From positions 624,501-688,500 of the forward strand of contig NZ_CP067087.1 of the NCBI RefSeq assembly GCF_016745095.1: a stretch of 64,000 nucleotides of DNA, given 5' to 3'. This DNA comes from Croceicoccus sp. YJ47. GTDB taxonomy: Bacteria > Pseudomonadota > Alphaproteobacteria > Sphingomonadales > Sphingomonadaceae. The position numbers were made by a program, and so were the translations under genes. The notes beneath the pieces are model-generated. The model did not search any database. It had not been told where the DNA came from and worked only from the letters and a program-made list of their open reading frames with translations. Below are positions 19,612 through 29,575 of the stretch, piece by piece. How positions within the stretch are numbered: position 1 is the stretch's first letter; each line of letters begins with the position of its first letter.

Positions 19612-20684
19612 TGCCGTCCGATCATGCATGGCGATCCGAAGCGATCCGCAAGATCGAGGCCGACTATAATCGCTCGGCCGACACCCATCTCGTGCGGCTC
19701 GAATTGCCGCGGCATCCGGGGGTGACGCTCTATCTCAAGGATGAAAGCAGCCACCCGACGGGCAGCCTGAAACACCGGCTGGCGCGGTCGCTGTTCCTTT
19801 ACGGGCTCTGCAATGGCTGGATCGATCAGGACACCTGTGTGATCGAGGCGTCATCGGGATCAACCGCGGTCAGCGAGGCCTATTTCGCAAGGATGCTCGG
19901 CCTGCGCTTCATCGCGGTGGTCCCGGCCGCCACGGCTGCTCCCAAGCTCGACGCGATCCGATTTCACGGCGGCGAAATCCATTCCGTCGACGATCCCCGC
20001 ACCGTCTATGCGGTCGCACAGCGGCTGGCGTCCGAAACCGGCGGTCACTACATCGACCAGTTCACCAATGCCGAGCGGGCCACCGACTGGCGAGGCAATA
20101 ATAACATCGCGGAATCGATTTTTGCGCAGATGGAACAGGAACGGCATCCGGTGCCGTCCTGGATCGTGTGCGGCGCGGGGACGGGCGGTACGTCGGCCAC
20201 GATCGGGCGCTATATACGCTATCAACGCTATGCGACCCGGTTGTGCGTCGCCGACCCTGTCCATTCGATCTTCCACCATCACTACGCCGATCGCAGCGTG
20301 ACGCAGCTGCCCGAGGGGCACGCCAGTATCGTCGAGGGCATTGGCAGGCCGCGGGTCGAACCCAGCTTCGTGCCCACGGTCATCGATCGCATGATCCCCG
20401 TAGAGGATGCCGATTCCATCGCGGCAATGCGGGCTCTGTCCGATTCGCTGGGGCGCAATGTGGGGGGGTCGACCGGGACCAATCTCATCGCCTGTCTGGC
20501 GTTGGCGCAGGAGATGGTGAATGCCGGTGAAAGCGGGAGCATCGTCACGCTTCTGTGCGATGGCGGCGAACGCTATAGCTGCACCTATTACGATGATAGC
20601 TGGCTGGCCGAACGGGGCATCGATATCGTAAAAATGAACGGGCGTTATCAAAGCATTTTCGAGAATTGCCCCGCCAGATTGTGA
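19611..20684 (+). CDS. Cds1-like L-cysteine desulfhydrase (PLP enzyme, cysteine-synthase fold)
   Basis: Encodes 357 aa. The PLP lysine is K54 in [11 protein letters not shown], and the phosphate loop reads [12 protein letters not shown]. The stretches [41 protein letters not shown] and [12 protein letters not shown] match mycobacterial Cds1 (Rv3684) as I remember it, which converts L-cysteine to pyruvate, ammonia and sulfide. This differs from normal CysK, which is represented separately near 53 kb. Its ATG shares one base with the M3 peptidase stop, so it is the coupled last gene of the operon. The placement suggests that it consumes cysteine released from peptides. Confidence 0.85.
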   Translation: MPSDHAWRSEAIRKIEADYNRSADTHLVRLELPRHPGVTLYLKDESSHPTGSLKHRLARSLFLYGLCNGWIDQDTCVIEASSGSTAVSEAYFARMLGLRFIAVVPAATAAPKLDAIRFHGGEIHSVDDPRTVYAVAQRLASETGGHYIDQFTNAERATDWRGNNNIAESIFAQMEQERHPVPSWIVCGAGTGGTSATIGRYIRYQRYATRLCVADPVHSIFHHHYADRSVTQLPEGHASIVEGIGRPRVEPSFVPTVIDRMIPVEDADSIAAMRALSDSLGRNVGGSTGTNLIACLALAQEMVNAGESGSIVTLLCDGGERYSCTYYDDSWLAERGIDIVKMNGRYQSIFENCPARL

Positions 20685-21029
20685 ACGGACCGACACGGCG
20701 ATTCCCGCGTCGATCGCCTCTGTGCGTACGGATTTTGCGGTTCCGCATTATGGCATCAGAAAGCCATGAGCACTCCTCCGATGGCGCCACGGATGGAAAT
20801 GCCGCCTCAAAGCGGTAACCCCTCGGGGTGAATGGATCTCGATCTCCCGAAGGATTTTCATGGCTTCGGCAAAGGCTGCGCTGACCGCAGGCACGCGGAG
20901 ACAGATGGCCGTCTGCACGCGTTTGAAGGACGATAGCGAGTATGCTTGCCCGGCGCAGGGATTGCGCTTCCCAAAATCCCGGACAGCAGGAAATTGCGGC
21001 CACGCATCATCGCGAATGATCAGGGAAGA
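20685..21029. other. 345-base region with no supported gene
   Basis: It lies between the desulfhydrase stop and the tRNA-Ser 3' end. Frames that cross it are not protein-like. A weak hairpin (GGCGAT/ATCGCC near 20696-20718) without a T-run could end the upstream operon. Confidence 0.4.
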
Positions 21030-21119
<90 letters not shown>

Positions 21120-21287
21120 GCATCCGAGGTTCGTGCATCGCCTTTCGGCAACAGGTCGAACGAAGGCGGGCGGTTAACCGATGCGCCGCCCTTTGCCAAG
21201 GGGGCATTCGCAAATTATTCGCGATTTCCCACATGCGCGAAATGGCGCTCGCTTGTTTCGGTCCCGCCATGCGCCTATATTGGCGGC

Positions 21288-21713
21288 ATGAGCATCAATT
21301 TCGGTTCCAATGAGATCGACACGGACGCGGGCAGGAAACGCTCCACGTTCTATTCCCCGCAGGCCGGACGGGCGGTGAGCGCCCCTGCGGTGACGAGCGC
21401 GCGATCTGCCATCGGCGACGTGGTCCGCCACCGCAAGCACGATTTTCGCGGGGTCATCTTCGATATCGACCCCGTCTTCGCCAATAGCGAGGAATGGTAC
21501 GAATCCATTCCCAAGGAACTGCGCCCGCGGCGCGAACAACCCTATTATCACCTCTTCGCGGAGAACGACGAAAGCAGCTATGTCGCCTATGTCAGTCAGC
21601 AGAACCTGACCGAGGACGGCATTTCAGGGCCGGTCGATCACCCCTCGATCGAGATGATCTTCGGCGAATTCACCGACGGCCGCTACCCGCTGCACCGCTC
21701 ATTGAGCCATTGA
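21288..21713 (+). CDS. hspQ: heat-shock protein HspQ (YccV-like, hemimethylated-DNA-binding fold)
   Basis: Encodes 141 aa. The core GDVVRHRKHDFRGVIFDIDP, EEWY and QPYYHLFAENDESSYVAYVSQQNL matches HspQ, a small protein that stimulates Lon proteolysis in enterobacteria. The N-terminal 35 residues are an extension compared with the ~105-aa E. coli protein. ATG 21288 follows GGCGG. It is convergent with the ABC-2 permease, four bases apart. Confidence 0.85.
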   Translation: MSINFGSNEIDTDAGRKRSTFYSPQAGRAVSAPAVTSARSAIGDVVRHRKHDFRGVIFDIDPVFANSEEWYESIPKELRPRREQPYYHLFAENDESSYVAYVSQQNLTEDGISGPVDHPSIEMIFGEFTDGRYPLHRSLSH

Positions 21714-21717
21714 CCGG

Positions 21718-22584
21718 TCAGCTGCGGATCTTCCATCCCGACCGCAGCACCGCATAGACGATGAACGCGAGCACGAGGTTCAGCACGCCGAGCCCGATGG
21801 CCCCGTGCAGGACCGCCATGTTCGTGTCGCCGATGTCGCTGCGCCCCAGAAAGCCGAAGCGGAAGCCCGAAATCACGTAGAAGAACGGGTTCAGCCTGCT
21901 GATCGACTGAAAGAACGGGGCGAGGTTGTCGATGACGTAGAACGTGCCCGACAGCAGCGCGAGCGGTGCCACCACGAAATTCGTGACCGCCGCGTTATGG
22001 TCGAACTTTTCCGCCCAGATCGACGTCAGCATGCCGAGGAACGCCAGCATCGCCGTCCCCATCAGCCCGAACCACACGATTGCCCAGGGATGCGGCGCGG
22101 CGAGGTCGACACCGGGATAGAGCGCCATCGCCAGCGCCACGGCCAGCCCGACCAGCACGCCGCGCGTCACCGCCGCACCGACAATCGCGATCATCAGCTC
22201 CGCATTGGACAGCGGCGGCATCAGATAATCGATGATCGTGCCTTGGATCTTTCCGCCCAGCAGGCTGAAGCTGGAATTGGCGAAGGCGTTCTGCATCATG
22301 CCCATCACGATGAGGCCGGGCGCCACGAACGTTGCGAAATTCACGCCGAGGATTTCCCGCCCCGACCGGCCCAGCGCGACCGAGAAGATGACGAGGAACA
22401 GAAGCGTCGTGATCGCCGGTGCCCAGATTGTCTGCGTCTGCACCTTGAAGAAACGGCGGACCTCTTTCATATAGAGCGTCCACAGCCCGAGTCCGTTGAC
22501 ACGGCCGATAATAGGCTCGCCCGGCGCGCGAAAGCGCGAGACATGTTGCTTTATCGGGGCGGGCGTGATTTTCGGATCGTTCAT
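21718..22584 (-). CDS. ABC-2 type transporter permease
   Basis: Encodes 288 aa with about six hydrophobic helices and the ABC-2 membrane domain pattern (WTLYMKEVRRFFKVQTQTIWAPA, FVAPGLIVMGMMQNAF, LSGTFYVIDNLAPFFQSISRLNPFFY). Such permeases pair with a separate ATPase for export (drug, lipid or polysaccharide). No ATPase gene is next to it, so the partner is elsewhere. Start 22584 gives a cytoplasmic N-tail. It is divergent from gcrA, with 106 bases between. Confidence 0.85.
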   Translation of the reverse strand: MNDPKITPAPIKQHVSRFRAPGEPIIGRVNGLGLWTLYMKEVRRFFKVQTQTIWAPAITTLLFLVIFSVALGRSGREILGVNFATFVAPGLIVMGMMQNAFANSSFSLLGGKIQGTIIDYLMPPLSNAELMIAIVGAAVTRGVLVGLAVALAMALYPGVDLAAPHPWAIVWFGLMGTAMLAFLGMLTSIWAEKFDHNAAVTNFVVAPLALLSGTFYVIDNLAPFFQSISRLNPFFYVISGFRFGFLGRSDIGDTNMAVLHGAIGLGVLNLVLAFIVYAVLRSGWKIRS

Positions 22585-22690
22585 ACAGTCGGTGCGGTTA
22601 CCGGCATGCGATGGGGATGGCAAGCAGCCCCGCCGCCTTCCACGCCGCGCCCGCACCCTGTCGGGCGAAAAGTTTTTGAACGGAGTATCC

Positions 22691-23413
22691 ATGAGCTGGA
22701 CCGAGGAACGCATCGCCACGCTGACAAAGCTGTGGGAAGGCGGATCGACCGCATCGCAGATTGCAGAGGAACTGGGCGGCGTGAGCCGTAACGCGGTCAT
22801 CGGCAAGGCGCATCGGCTGGGCCTGAAATCGCGGCCCTCGCCGGTGAAATCGGGCGAAAAGGCGAAGCCCAAGCCGGCCAAGCCGAAGAAGGAGGCCGCA
22901 ACGCCCGAACCCAAGGCGCCCGCAGCGGAACCGGTCGCGGCGAAACCTGCGCCCGAACCCGCGCCTGCGCCTGCCCCGGCCCCGGTGGAACGCCCCGTCC
23001 GCGCGCAGGCCGAGCCCGCGCCCGCCCCGGCCCCCGCCGCGAGCGAGGACGACGATGCACCCGCGCCGAAAAGCAGCCCGCGCATCGTGTCGGTCGGCCC
23101 CGGCGGCTTCCTGCGCCAGGGTCCGGGCGATCAGCAGCCGCCGATCCCGCCCGCGCCGCCGCGCCGGCTCGTACCTGCAAAACCCAGCCCGGACATCGCG
23201 GACAAGACCAGCCTTCTCGACCTTAACGAGCGGATCTGCCGCTGGCCGATGGGGCATCCGGGCGAACCGGATTTCCATTTCTGCGGCGAGGCGGTCAATC
23301 CCGGCTTCCCCTATTGCGTCGAACATTGCGGCCGCGCGTATCAGGCGCAATTGCCGCGCGGTTCGCGCCGCCCCCCGCCGCCGCTGCCGTTCGGCGGTCC
23401 GCGGGTGCGCTGA
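22691..23413 (+). CDS. gcrA: GcrA cell-cycle regulator
   Basis: Encodes 240 aa. The N-terminal helix-turn-helix (MSWTEERIATLTKLWEGGST, then GGVSRNAVIGKAHRLGL) and the C-terminal sigma70-interacting region (RICRWPMGHPGEPDFHFCG, YCVEHCGRAYQ) are diagnostic. GcrA, found only in alphaproteobacteria, recruits sigma70 RNA polymerase at CcrM-methylated GANTC sites. The central linker is a long Pro/Ala/Glu-rich low-complexity stretch, longer than in Caulobacter (173 aa total there). GGAG at 22683 precedes the ATG. It ends at a strong terminator. Confidence 0.95.
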   Translation: MSWTEERIATLTKLWEGGSTASQIAEELGGVSRNAVIGKAHRLGLKSRPSPVKSGEKAKPKPAKPKKEAATPEPKAPAAEPVAAKPAPEPAPAPAPAPVERPVRAQAEPAPAPAPAASEDDDAPAPKSSPRIVSVGPGGFLRQGPGDQQPPIPPAPPRRLVPAKPSPDIADKTSLLDLNERICRWPMGHPGEPDFHFCGEAVNPGFPYCVEHCGRAYQAQLPRGSRRPPPPLPFGGPRVR

Positions 23414-23430
23414 TCTTCGGCTGATTCTTG

Positions 23431-23465
23431 AAAAAGGGCGTCCGGGCCGACCGGGCGCCCTTTTT
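23431..23465 (+). terminator. intrinsic terminator after gcrA
   Basis: The stem AAAGGGCG-CCGGG pairs with CCGGG-CGCCCTTT, followed by a run of T. It lies 18 bases after the gcrA stop. Confidence 0.8.
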
Positions 23466-23539
23466 CGTGGCCGGTCTTTTTCTCGCCCTCGGTAGCTCGG
23501 TGTGCTGGCCTTTGCGGGTTTCATCGCTATCTGACGGCC

Positions 23540-24232
23540 ATGAACGAAACCCTCTATCTTGCCGCGGCGCTCATCGTTCCGCTCATCATCGCCATCGTCT
23601 TTCACGAGGTGTCGCACGGCTTTGTCGCGCGCATGCTCGGCGATCATACGGCGGAACGAAAGGGGCGGCTCACGCTCAATCCCGTTCGCCATGTCGATCC
23701 GGTCGGCACCTTGCTCGTGCCGGGCGTGCTGGCGATGCTGTCGATGCCGGTGTTCGGATGGGCAAAGCCGGTTCCGGTGGCAAAGAACCGCCTGCGCAAT
23801 CCACGCATCGGCATGATGCTGGTCGCGATCGCCGGGCCGGGGAGCAATTTCCTGCTTGCGCTCGTCGGCGCGGTGTTGCTGGGCACGGTTGCAGGTCTGG
23901 CCGGGCCGGATGCGGCGGGCGTCGCCGGTTTTGCGCTGACCTCGCTCTATTATTTCATCGCGATCAATATTTTCCTCGCGCTGTTCAACCTGCTGCCGAT
24001 CCCGCCCTTCGACGGGTCGCATATCGTGGAGGGGCTTCTCCCGCGCCGGGCGATACCGGCCTATGAGCGGCTCCGTCCGGCGGGCTTTGCGCTGGTGGTG
24101 ATCCTGCTGCTTGTGGTGCCGTACGTGTTTCCGGGGCTCGGCATCGTGGAAAACGTCATCCTGCCGCCGGTGCAATGGCTGCTCGACAAATATATCGGCA
24201 TCGCGGATCTTGTCGCCGGGTTCCGCACATGA
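23540..24232 (+). CDS. site-2-protease-like M50 metallopeptidase (membrane)
   Basis: Encodes 230 aa with about five or six membrane helices. The zinc motif HEVSH lies in the first helix, and the third ligand is in LLPIPPFDGSHI. It has no PDZ or CBS domain, so it belongs to the short M50B group and not RseP. The substrate is unknown. Its stop overlaps the truB start (ATGA), so the two are coupled. Confidence 0.87.
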   Translation: MNETLYLAAALIVPLIIAIVFHEVSHGFVARMLGDHTAERKGRLTLNPVRHVDPVGTLLVPGVLAMLSMPVFGWAKPVPVAKNRLRNPRIGMMLVAIAGPGSNFLLALVGAVLLGTVAGLAGPDAAGVAGFALTSLYYFIAINIFLALFNLLPIPPFDGSHIVEGLLPRRAIPAYERLRPAGFALVVILLLVVPYVFPGLGIVENVILPPVQWLLDKYIGIADLVAGFRT

Positions 24233-25194
24233 CGAACGGCTGGATCATACTCGACAAGCCGCTCGAACTCGGATCGACGCAGGCAGTTTCGGCGGTGAAG
24301 CGCAACCTGCGCGAGGCCGGGCTGGGCAAGGTGAAAGTGGGCCATGGCGGCACGCTCGACCCGCTGGCGACCGGCGTGCTGCCGATCGCATTGGGCGAGG
24401 CGACGAAGCTTGCGGGCCGGATGCTCGACGCGACGAAGGAATATGCCTTTACCGTGCAATTCGGCAGCGAGACCGACACGCTCGACACCGAAGGCAAGGT
24501 CATCGCCGAAAGCGACCGGCGCCCGCCGTTCGCCGCGATTGCGGCCGTGCTCGACCATTTCACCGGCCCGATCGAACAGGTGCCGCCGACCTATTCCGCG
24601 CTCAAAATCGATGGTAAGCGCGCCTATGACCGTGCGCGCGCGGGCGAGGACGTCGAGATGACATCGCGCCGCGTGACGATCCACGCGCTCGCCCTCGCGT
24701 CCGAGCGGCGGGACGAGAGCATCGCGGGCAGCTTCGCGACGGCGGGAGGAAGGCCCGACCCTTACGACCCTGGGGCCCCGCTCGAACTTGCCGAATCGGT
24801 CACGCTGCTGGCAAAAGTGTCGAAGGGTACCTATATACGGTCCCTGGCGCGCGATATTGCGCGGGCGCTGGGCACCTATGGCCACGTGACCATGCTGCGC
24901 CGCACGCGCGCAGGCCCGTTCGGCGAGGCGCAGGCGATTTCGCTGGACATGCTGAATGAAATCGGCAAGGGCGCGCCACTTGAACGCATTCTCCTGCCGG
25001 TAGAGGCGGGGCTGGACGACATCCCGGCCCTCTCCCTTTCCCCGGACGCGGCAGGGGCGGTCCGACAGGGCCGCAAATTGTCCGGGCTTGCCGAACCCGA
25101 CGGAACCTACTGGGCGAAATCGGGCGAAACGCCGGTCGCCCTCATCGAGGTTGCGGATGGCGAGGCAAGGGTCCTTCGGGGCTTCAACCTTTAA
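24229..25194 (+). CDS. truB: tRNA pseudouridine-55 synthase
   Basis: Encodes 321 aa, normal for TruB, which makes pseudouridine 55 in the T-loop of tRNA. The catalytic Asp is in [15 protein letters not shown], followed by [21 protein letters not shown] and [11 protein letters not shown]. It starts within the M50 stop and is followed by rpsO and pnp, a common bacterial truB-rpsO-pnp order. Confidence 0.95.
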   Translation: MTNGWIILDKPLELGSTQAVSAVKRNLREAGLGKVKVGHGGTLDPLATGVLPIALGEATKLAGRMLDATKEYAFTVQFGSETDTLDTEGKVIAESDRRPPFAAIAAVLDHFTGPIEQVPPTYSALKIDGKRAYDRARAGEDVEMTSRRVTIHALALASERRDESIAGSFATAGGRPDPYDPGAPLELAESVTLLAKVSKGTYIRSLARDIARALGTYGHVTMLRRTRAGPFGEAQAISLDMLNEIGKGAPLERILLPVEAGLDDIPALSLSPDAAGAVRQGRKLSGLAEPDGTYWAKSGETPVALIEVADGEARVLRGFNL

Positions 25195-25216
25195 CAGGAT
25201 GTCGCGGAGTAAGACT

Positions 25217-25486
25217 ATGTCGGTTACCGCCGAAGAAAAACAGCAGATCATCCAGGACCACGCCCGCCACGAAGGCGACACCGGCAGCCCGGAAGTGCAG
25301 GTCGCCATCCTGACCCAGCGCATCCGCAACCTGACCGGTCACTTTGACGCGAACCACAAGGATAACCATTCGCGTCGCGGCCTGCTGGTCATGGTCAACA
25401 AGCGTCGTAGCCTGCTCGCCTATCTGAAGAAGATCGATGTCGAGCGGTATAACGAGCTGATCAAGAAATTGGGCCTGCGCAAGTAA
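25217..25486 (+). CDS. rpsO: 30S ribosomal protein S15
   Basis: Encodes 89 aa, the canonical length, with [17 protein letters not shown] and the C-terminal [17 protein letters not shown]15 binds 16S rRNA and often represses its own translation. It lies 22 bases after truB and ends at an intrinsic terminator. Confidence 0.97.
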   Translation: MSVTAEEKQQIIQDHARHEGDTGSPEVQVAILTQRIRNLTGHFDANHKDNHSRRGLLVMVNKRRSLLAYLKKIDVERYNELIKKLGLRK

Positions 25487-25502
25487 GCCGAGAGTTACGG
25501 GA

Positions 25503-25533
25503 AAGCGGCCTCATCAAACGGGCCGCTTTTTCG
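25503..25533 (+). terminator. intrinsic terminator between rpsO and pnp
   Basis: AGCGGCC (25504-25510) pairs with GGCCGCT (25521-25527), followed by TTTT. It may allow only partial read-through into pnp, which has its own leader (25534-25702). Confidence 0.8.
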
Positions 25534-25702
25534 CTTATGGGGTTTGCGCCACGCCGCGACCCCCGATCAAGGGCAAGGCGAACGCAATCCGGCGTCGCCG
25601 CCTGCAAACAGGGGCCGATTTGCCCCGCACCGGACCGGGACGGATATTCCCGGCAAGGAAACCCCGCCTGAGCAATCTGGCCTACGGGATTGAGGAAAGT
25701 AC

Positions 25703-28012
25703 ATGTTCGACACGAAAACCGTATCGATCGAGTGGGGCGGCAAGACGCTGACACTCGAAACCGGGCGCATCGCCCGTCAGGCCGACGGCGCCGTTCTGGC
25801 GACCTATGGCGAAACCGTGGTGCTGTGCGCCGTCACCGCCGCGAAGAAGGTGAAAGAGGGCCAGGATTTCTTCCCCCTCACCGTTCACTACCAGGAAAAA
25901 TTCTCGTCCGCTTACCGTATTCCCGGTGGCTTCTTCAAGCGTGAGCGCGGCGCGACCGAAAAGGAAACGCTGACCAGCCGCTTGATCGACCGTCCGATCC
26001 GTCCGCTCTTCCCCGAAGGGTTCTACAACGAGATCAACGTCATCGCGCAGGTCATGTCCTATGACGGCGAGACCGAACCCGATATCGTCGCGATGATCGC
26101 CGCGTCCGCCGCGCTGACCATTTCGGGCGTGCCCTTCATGGGGCCGATCGGCGCGTGCCGCGTCGGTTACGAAGACGGCGAATACACGCTGAACCCGTCG
26201 CAGGCGCATGCCGCCGACACCGCGCTCGACCTGATCGTGGCGGCGACCGGGAATGCCGTGATGATGGTCGAATCCGAAGCCAAGGAGCTTTCGGAAGAGA
26301 TAATGCTGGGCGGCGTGATGTTCGCGCATGACGAGTGCAAGAAGGTCGTCAACGCGATCATCGACCTCGCCGAGAAGGCCGCGAAGGATCCGTGGGAAAT
26401 CGACGTCAGCGACGACCAGTCGGCGATCAAGGAAAAGCTGCGCGGGATCGTCGGCAACGACATCGCCGCCGCCTATCGCCTGACCGACAAGTCGGAGCGT
26501 TCGGACGCGCTCAACGCCGCCCGCGCCAAGGCGAAGGAGGCCTTCGCCGACGAAGACGGCCAGACGCAGATGACCGCCGTTAAGGCCGTGAAGAAGCTGG
26601 AAGCCGAAATCGTGCGCGGCGCCATCCTCAAGGACGGCACCCGCATCGATGGCCGCACCACGACGCAGGTTCGCCCGATCGAGGCGATCGTCGGCCTGCT
26701 GCCCCGGACCCACGGTTCGTCGCTCTTCACCCGCGGCGAAACGCAGGCCATCTGCACCACCACCCTTGGCACCAAGGAATCGGAGCAGATGATCGACGGG
26801 CTCGAGGGCCTGACCTATTCGAACTTCATGCTGCACTACAACTTCCCGCCCTATTCGGTCGGTGAAGTCGGTCGTTTCGGGGCGCCCAGCCGCCGCGACA
26901 TCGGCCATGGCAAGCTTGCGTGGCGCGCGCTTCGTGCGGTGCTGCCGACGAAGGACGATTTTCCCTACACCATCCGCGTATTGTCGGACATCACCGAGTC
27001 GAATGGCTCGTCCTCGATGGCGACGGCGTGCGGTGGCTGTCTGTCCATGATGGACGCCGGCGTGCCGATCACGCGCCCGGTTTCGGGCATCGCCATGGGC
27101 CTCATCCTCGAAGGCGAGGAATTCACCGTGCTGTCCGACATCCTGGGTGACGAAGATCACCTCGGCGACATGGACTTCAAGGTGGCCGGGACCGAACAGG
27201 GCATCACCTCGCTTCAGATGGACATCAAGGTCGCGGGCATCACACGCGAGATCATGACCCAGGCGCTGAGCCAGGCGAAGGAAGGCCGCGCGCATATCCT
27301 GGGCGAAATGACCAAGGCGCTGGGCTCCGCCCGCACCGAGATTTCGCAGCACGCCCCGCGCATCGAGACGATCCAGATCGACAAGTCGAAGATCCGCGAC
27401 GTCATCGGGACCGGCGGCAAGGTGATCCGCGAGATCGTCGCCGAAACCGGTGCGAAGGTCGACATCGACGACGAGGGCCTGATCAAGATCAGCAGCTCCG
27501 ACAACAGCCAGATCGAGGCCGCGAAGAAGTGGATCGAAGGCATCGTCGAGGAAGCCGAAGTCGGCAAGGTCTACACCGGCAAGGTCGTGAACATCGTCGA
27601 TTTCGGCGCATTCGTGAACTTCATGGGCGGCAAGGACGGGCTCGTCCACGTGTCGGAAATGAAGAACGAGCGCGTGGAAAAGCCGACCGACGTCGTGTCC
27701 GAAGGGCAGGAAGTGAAGGTCAAGGTGCTCGAAATCGATCAGCGCGGCAAGGTTCGCCTGTCGATGCGCGTCGTCGACCAGGAAACCGGTGAAGAGCTCG
27801 AAGACACCCGCCCGCCGCGCGAACCGCGCAGCGACCGGGGCGAACGCTCCGATCGGGGCGACCGCGGCGGTGATCGCCGTCCGCGTCGCGATGGCGACCG
27901 GGGTGGTCGTGGCGGACGCGGCCCGCGCCGCGAAGGCGGCAATCGTGGCGGCCCGGCCGACAAGGGCGAAGGCCCCGACCACATGCCGGCGTTCCTGAAG
28001 GACGACGATTGA
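25703..28012 (+). CDS. pnp: polyribonucleotide nucleotidyltransferase (PNPase)
   Basis: Encodes 769 aa. Two RNase PH domains (about 1-230 and 310-540) with [11 protein letters not shown] and the active-site [16 protein letters not shown] are followed by a KH domain ([15 protein letters not shown]) and an S1 domain ([18 protein letters not shown]). The last 60 residues are an Arg/Gly/Asp-rich tail (GDRGG, GGRGGRG). This is the 3'-5' phosphorolytic exonuclease of the degradosome. GAGGAAAG lies before the ATG. Confidence 0.97.
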   Translation: MFDTKTVSIEWGGKTLTLETGRIARQADGAVLATYGETVVLCAVTAAKKVKEGQDFFPLTVHYQEKFSSAYRIPGGFFKRERGATEKETLTSRLIDRPIRPLFPEGFYNEINVIAQVMSYDGETEPDIVAMIAASAALTISGVPFMGPIGACRVGYEDGEYTLNPSQAHAADTALDLIVAATGNAVMMVESEAKELSEEIMLGGVMFAHDECKKVVNAIIDLAEKAAKDPWEIDVSDDQSAIKEKLRGIVGNDIAAAYRLTDKSERSDALNAARAKAKEAFADEDGQTQMTAVKAVKKLEAEIVRGAILKDGTRIDGRTTTQVRPIEAIVGLLPRTHGSSLFTRGETQAICTTTLGTKESEQMIDGLEGLTYSNFMLHYNFPPYSVGEVGRFGAPSRRDIGHGKLAWRALRAVLPTKDDFPYTIRVLSDITESNGSSSMATACGGCLSMMDAGVPITRPVSGIAMGLILEGEEFTVLSDILGDEDHLGDMDFKVAGTEQGITSLQMDIKVAGITREIMTQALSQAKEGRAHILGEMTKALGSARTEISQHAPRIETIQIDKSKIRDVIGTGGKVIREIVAETGAKVDIDDEGLIKISSSDNSQIEAAKKWIEGIVEEAEVGKVYTGKVVNIVDFGAFVNFMGGKDGLVHVSEMKNERVEKPTDVVSEGQEVKVKVLEIDQRGKVRLSMRVVDQETGEELEDTRPPREPRSDRGERSDRGDRGGDRRPRRDGDRGGRGGRGPRREGGNRGGPADKGEGPDHMPAFLKDDD

Positions 28013-28043
28013 TCTGATCGCCGCGAGGCATCGGACATGAAAC

Positions 28044-28076
28044 GGGCCGCGAGGGGAAACCTTCGCGGCCCTTTCT
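28044..28076 (+). terminator. intrinsic terminator after pnp
   Basis: GGGCCGCGA pairs with TCGCGGCCC around a short A-rich loop, followed by TTTCTTT. It sits 32 bases after the pnp stop. Confidence 0.8.
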
Positions 28077-28185
28077 TTGCGCCGTCGCCGCAGGCACCGG
28101 CGGATGCTGTCCGCTTCGCTCACGCGAGGCGGCAGGGCGCACCCGTGGTGGCCCGTGCACGATCCCGGCGATAGGAAGAGGAGAC

Positions 28186-28261
<76 letters not shown>

Positions 28262-28378
28262 GTTCCAGTCGTGTTCGCGGGCATATCTTCATCCGGCGAA
28301 CGCGGCGCTGTTACCGCATGATGAGGCTGAGGCAAAGGGGGATTTTTCAAAATCCGCCCTTTGCCCGCCGGTTATCGA

Positions 28379-29317
28379 TTATTGGCCGGTGGTGGTGACC
28401 GGCGGCGTCGTGCCATTCGGATCGGCGGAGGTCGCACCCACAGCAACCGGTGCCTCCGGAACCGGGGGAGCCGGCACGATCTGCGGTTGCAGAACGGGCG
28501 GAACGGCATTGACAGGGTCGGTCACGACCGTCCCTCCGGTCGCGGGCACGCCAGCGTTGGCCGCCGCGGGATCGACGGGATTGCCATTCGCATCGACCGC
28601 CACCGGCGCGATGATCGGTGCGGGCGCGAAACTGCGCGGCGTGTAGGGATAGGGCTTCCCGTAAGTGGCGAGATATCGGGCCTCCCACGCGGCGGCTTCT
28701 GCCTTGTACGCCTCGTACCGCTTGAAAAAGGCGAGAAACGGCTCTTCCATGCGGAGCAGCATGCCCGGCGCCGCCTCGCTCAGCCCGCCCTTCGGCATCA
28801 GCGCGAGCTCCTCGCTTACCGCGAGCGCGATCGGGCAGAACTCGTCCTCCATCGCAGGCAGCGCGAAATAATTATAGACCTGCGTCATGTAGGCGTCCTG
28901 CGGATCGCGGAACGTGGGGCCGTATTTCTGGCGAAATTCGCTATCCACCGTGCGGCCCGCGGCGGCGAGGTCGCGCGTGTGCGTTTCGAGAAACGCGCCA
29001 TAGCGTTCCGCCATCGGTTCGTAGATCACGCCGTCGCAATTGAGCGCCGCGACATTATACGCAGAGCGCAGGTTCCAGACCGCCTGCGCCGGGGTCACCC
29101 ACGTATTGACCGTCTGACGCACCCCGGTCGGATCGGTGCGCGGCACCTGAAGCCCTTCGTGGGCGCGGTTGGGCGCCAGAGGGCGGGCGGGGAATGCTTC
29201 CGGCTCGGGCGGCGGCGGCGGCGGCGGCGCCGGTTCGGGCGTGGAGGAACATGCCGCGATCGCGGTCATGCTGGCCAGGGCGGCCAATCGAAAAATCGTG
29301 GAAATGCGTCCCGCCAT
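28379..29317 (-). CDS. Pro-rich lipoprotein, unknown function
   Basis: Encodes 312 aa. A lipoprotein signal (MAGRISTIFRLAALASM, lipobox IAAC) is followed by a proline run, a globular helical domain (about 50-220) with the conserved-looking NVAALNCDGVIYEPMAERYG, and a Pro/Ala/Val-rich tail. This layout occurs in sphingomonad envelope proteins of unknown role, but I cannot name a family with certainty. It stands between tRNA-Ala and the Bax1-I gene, transcribed alone. Confidence 0.75.
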   Translation of the reverse strand: MAGRISTIFRLAALASMTAIAACSSTPEPAPPPPPPPEPEAFPARPLAPNRAHEGLQVPRTDPTGVRQTVNTWVTPAQAVWNLRSAYNVAALNCDGVIYEPMAERYGAFLETHTRDLAAAGRTVDSEFRQKYGPTFRDPQDAYMTQVYNYFALPAMEDEFCPIALAVSEELALMPKGGLSEAAPGMLLRMEEPFLAFFKRYEAYKAEAAAWEARYLATYGKPYPYTPRSFAPAPIIAPVAVDANGNPVDPAAANAGVPATGGTVVTDPVNAVPPVLQPQIVPAPPVPEAPVAVGATSADPNGTTPPVTTTGQ

Positions 29318-29470
29318 GCTATGCGACCCTCTCTCAATTCGGGGAGATATACCGACATTCGATCTGACCGATGGGCGATGACCGCAGCGTGAAGCGCTTG
29401 CAGCCCCGAAACAGATCGTGTCCGAACCCCCTTATGCGCCAAGCCGGGGCCGCTCGTAAATGGCGAATAT

Positions 29471-29508
29471 CCAACAAAATGCCCGGCCGGATCGGGTCCG
29501 GCCGGGCA
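29471..29508 (-). terminator. intrinsic terminator after the Bax1-I gene
   Basis: A perfect 12-bp stem (29480-29491 with 29497-29508; TGCCCGGCCGGA and its complement) is followed on the minus strand by TTTTGTT. It is the strongest hairpin seen in the window. Confidence 0.8.
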
Positions 29509-29575
29509 CATGCTGTCATCGCCATTTCGTCATCCGGCCCGCCCGTGCGGACCGGAAGCGAGGGAGCAACCGCGA

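Noticed and set aside
9321-20684. Lasso-peptide (RiPP) biosynthetic cluster
   Set aside because: No B/C processing enzymes, no precursor gene and no isopeptidase were seen; only transport and peptide-degrading functions are present.
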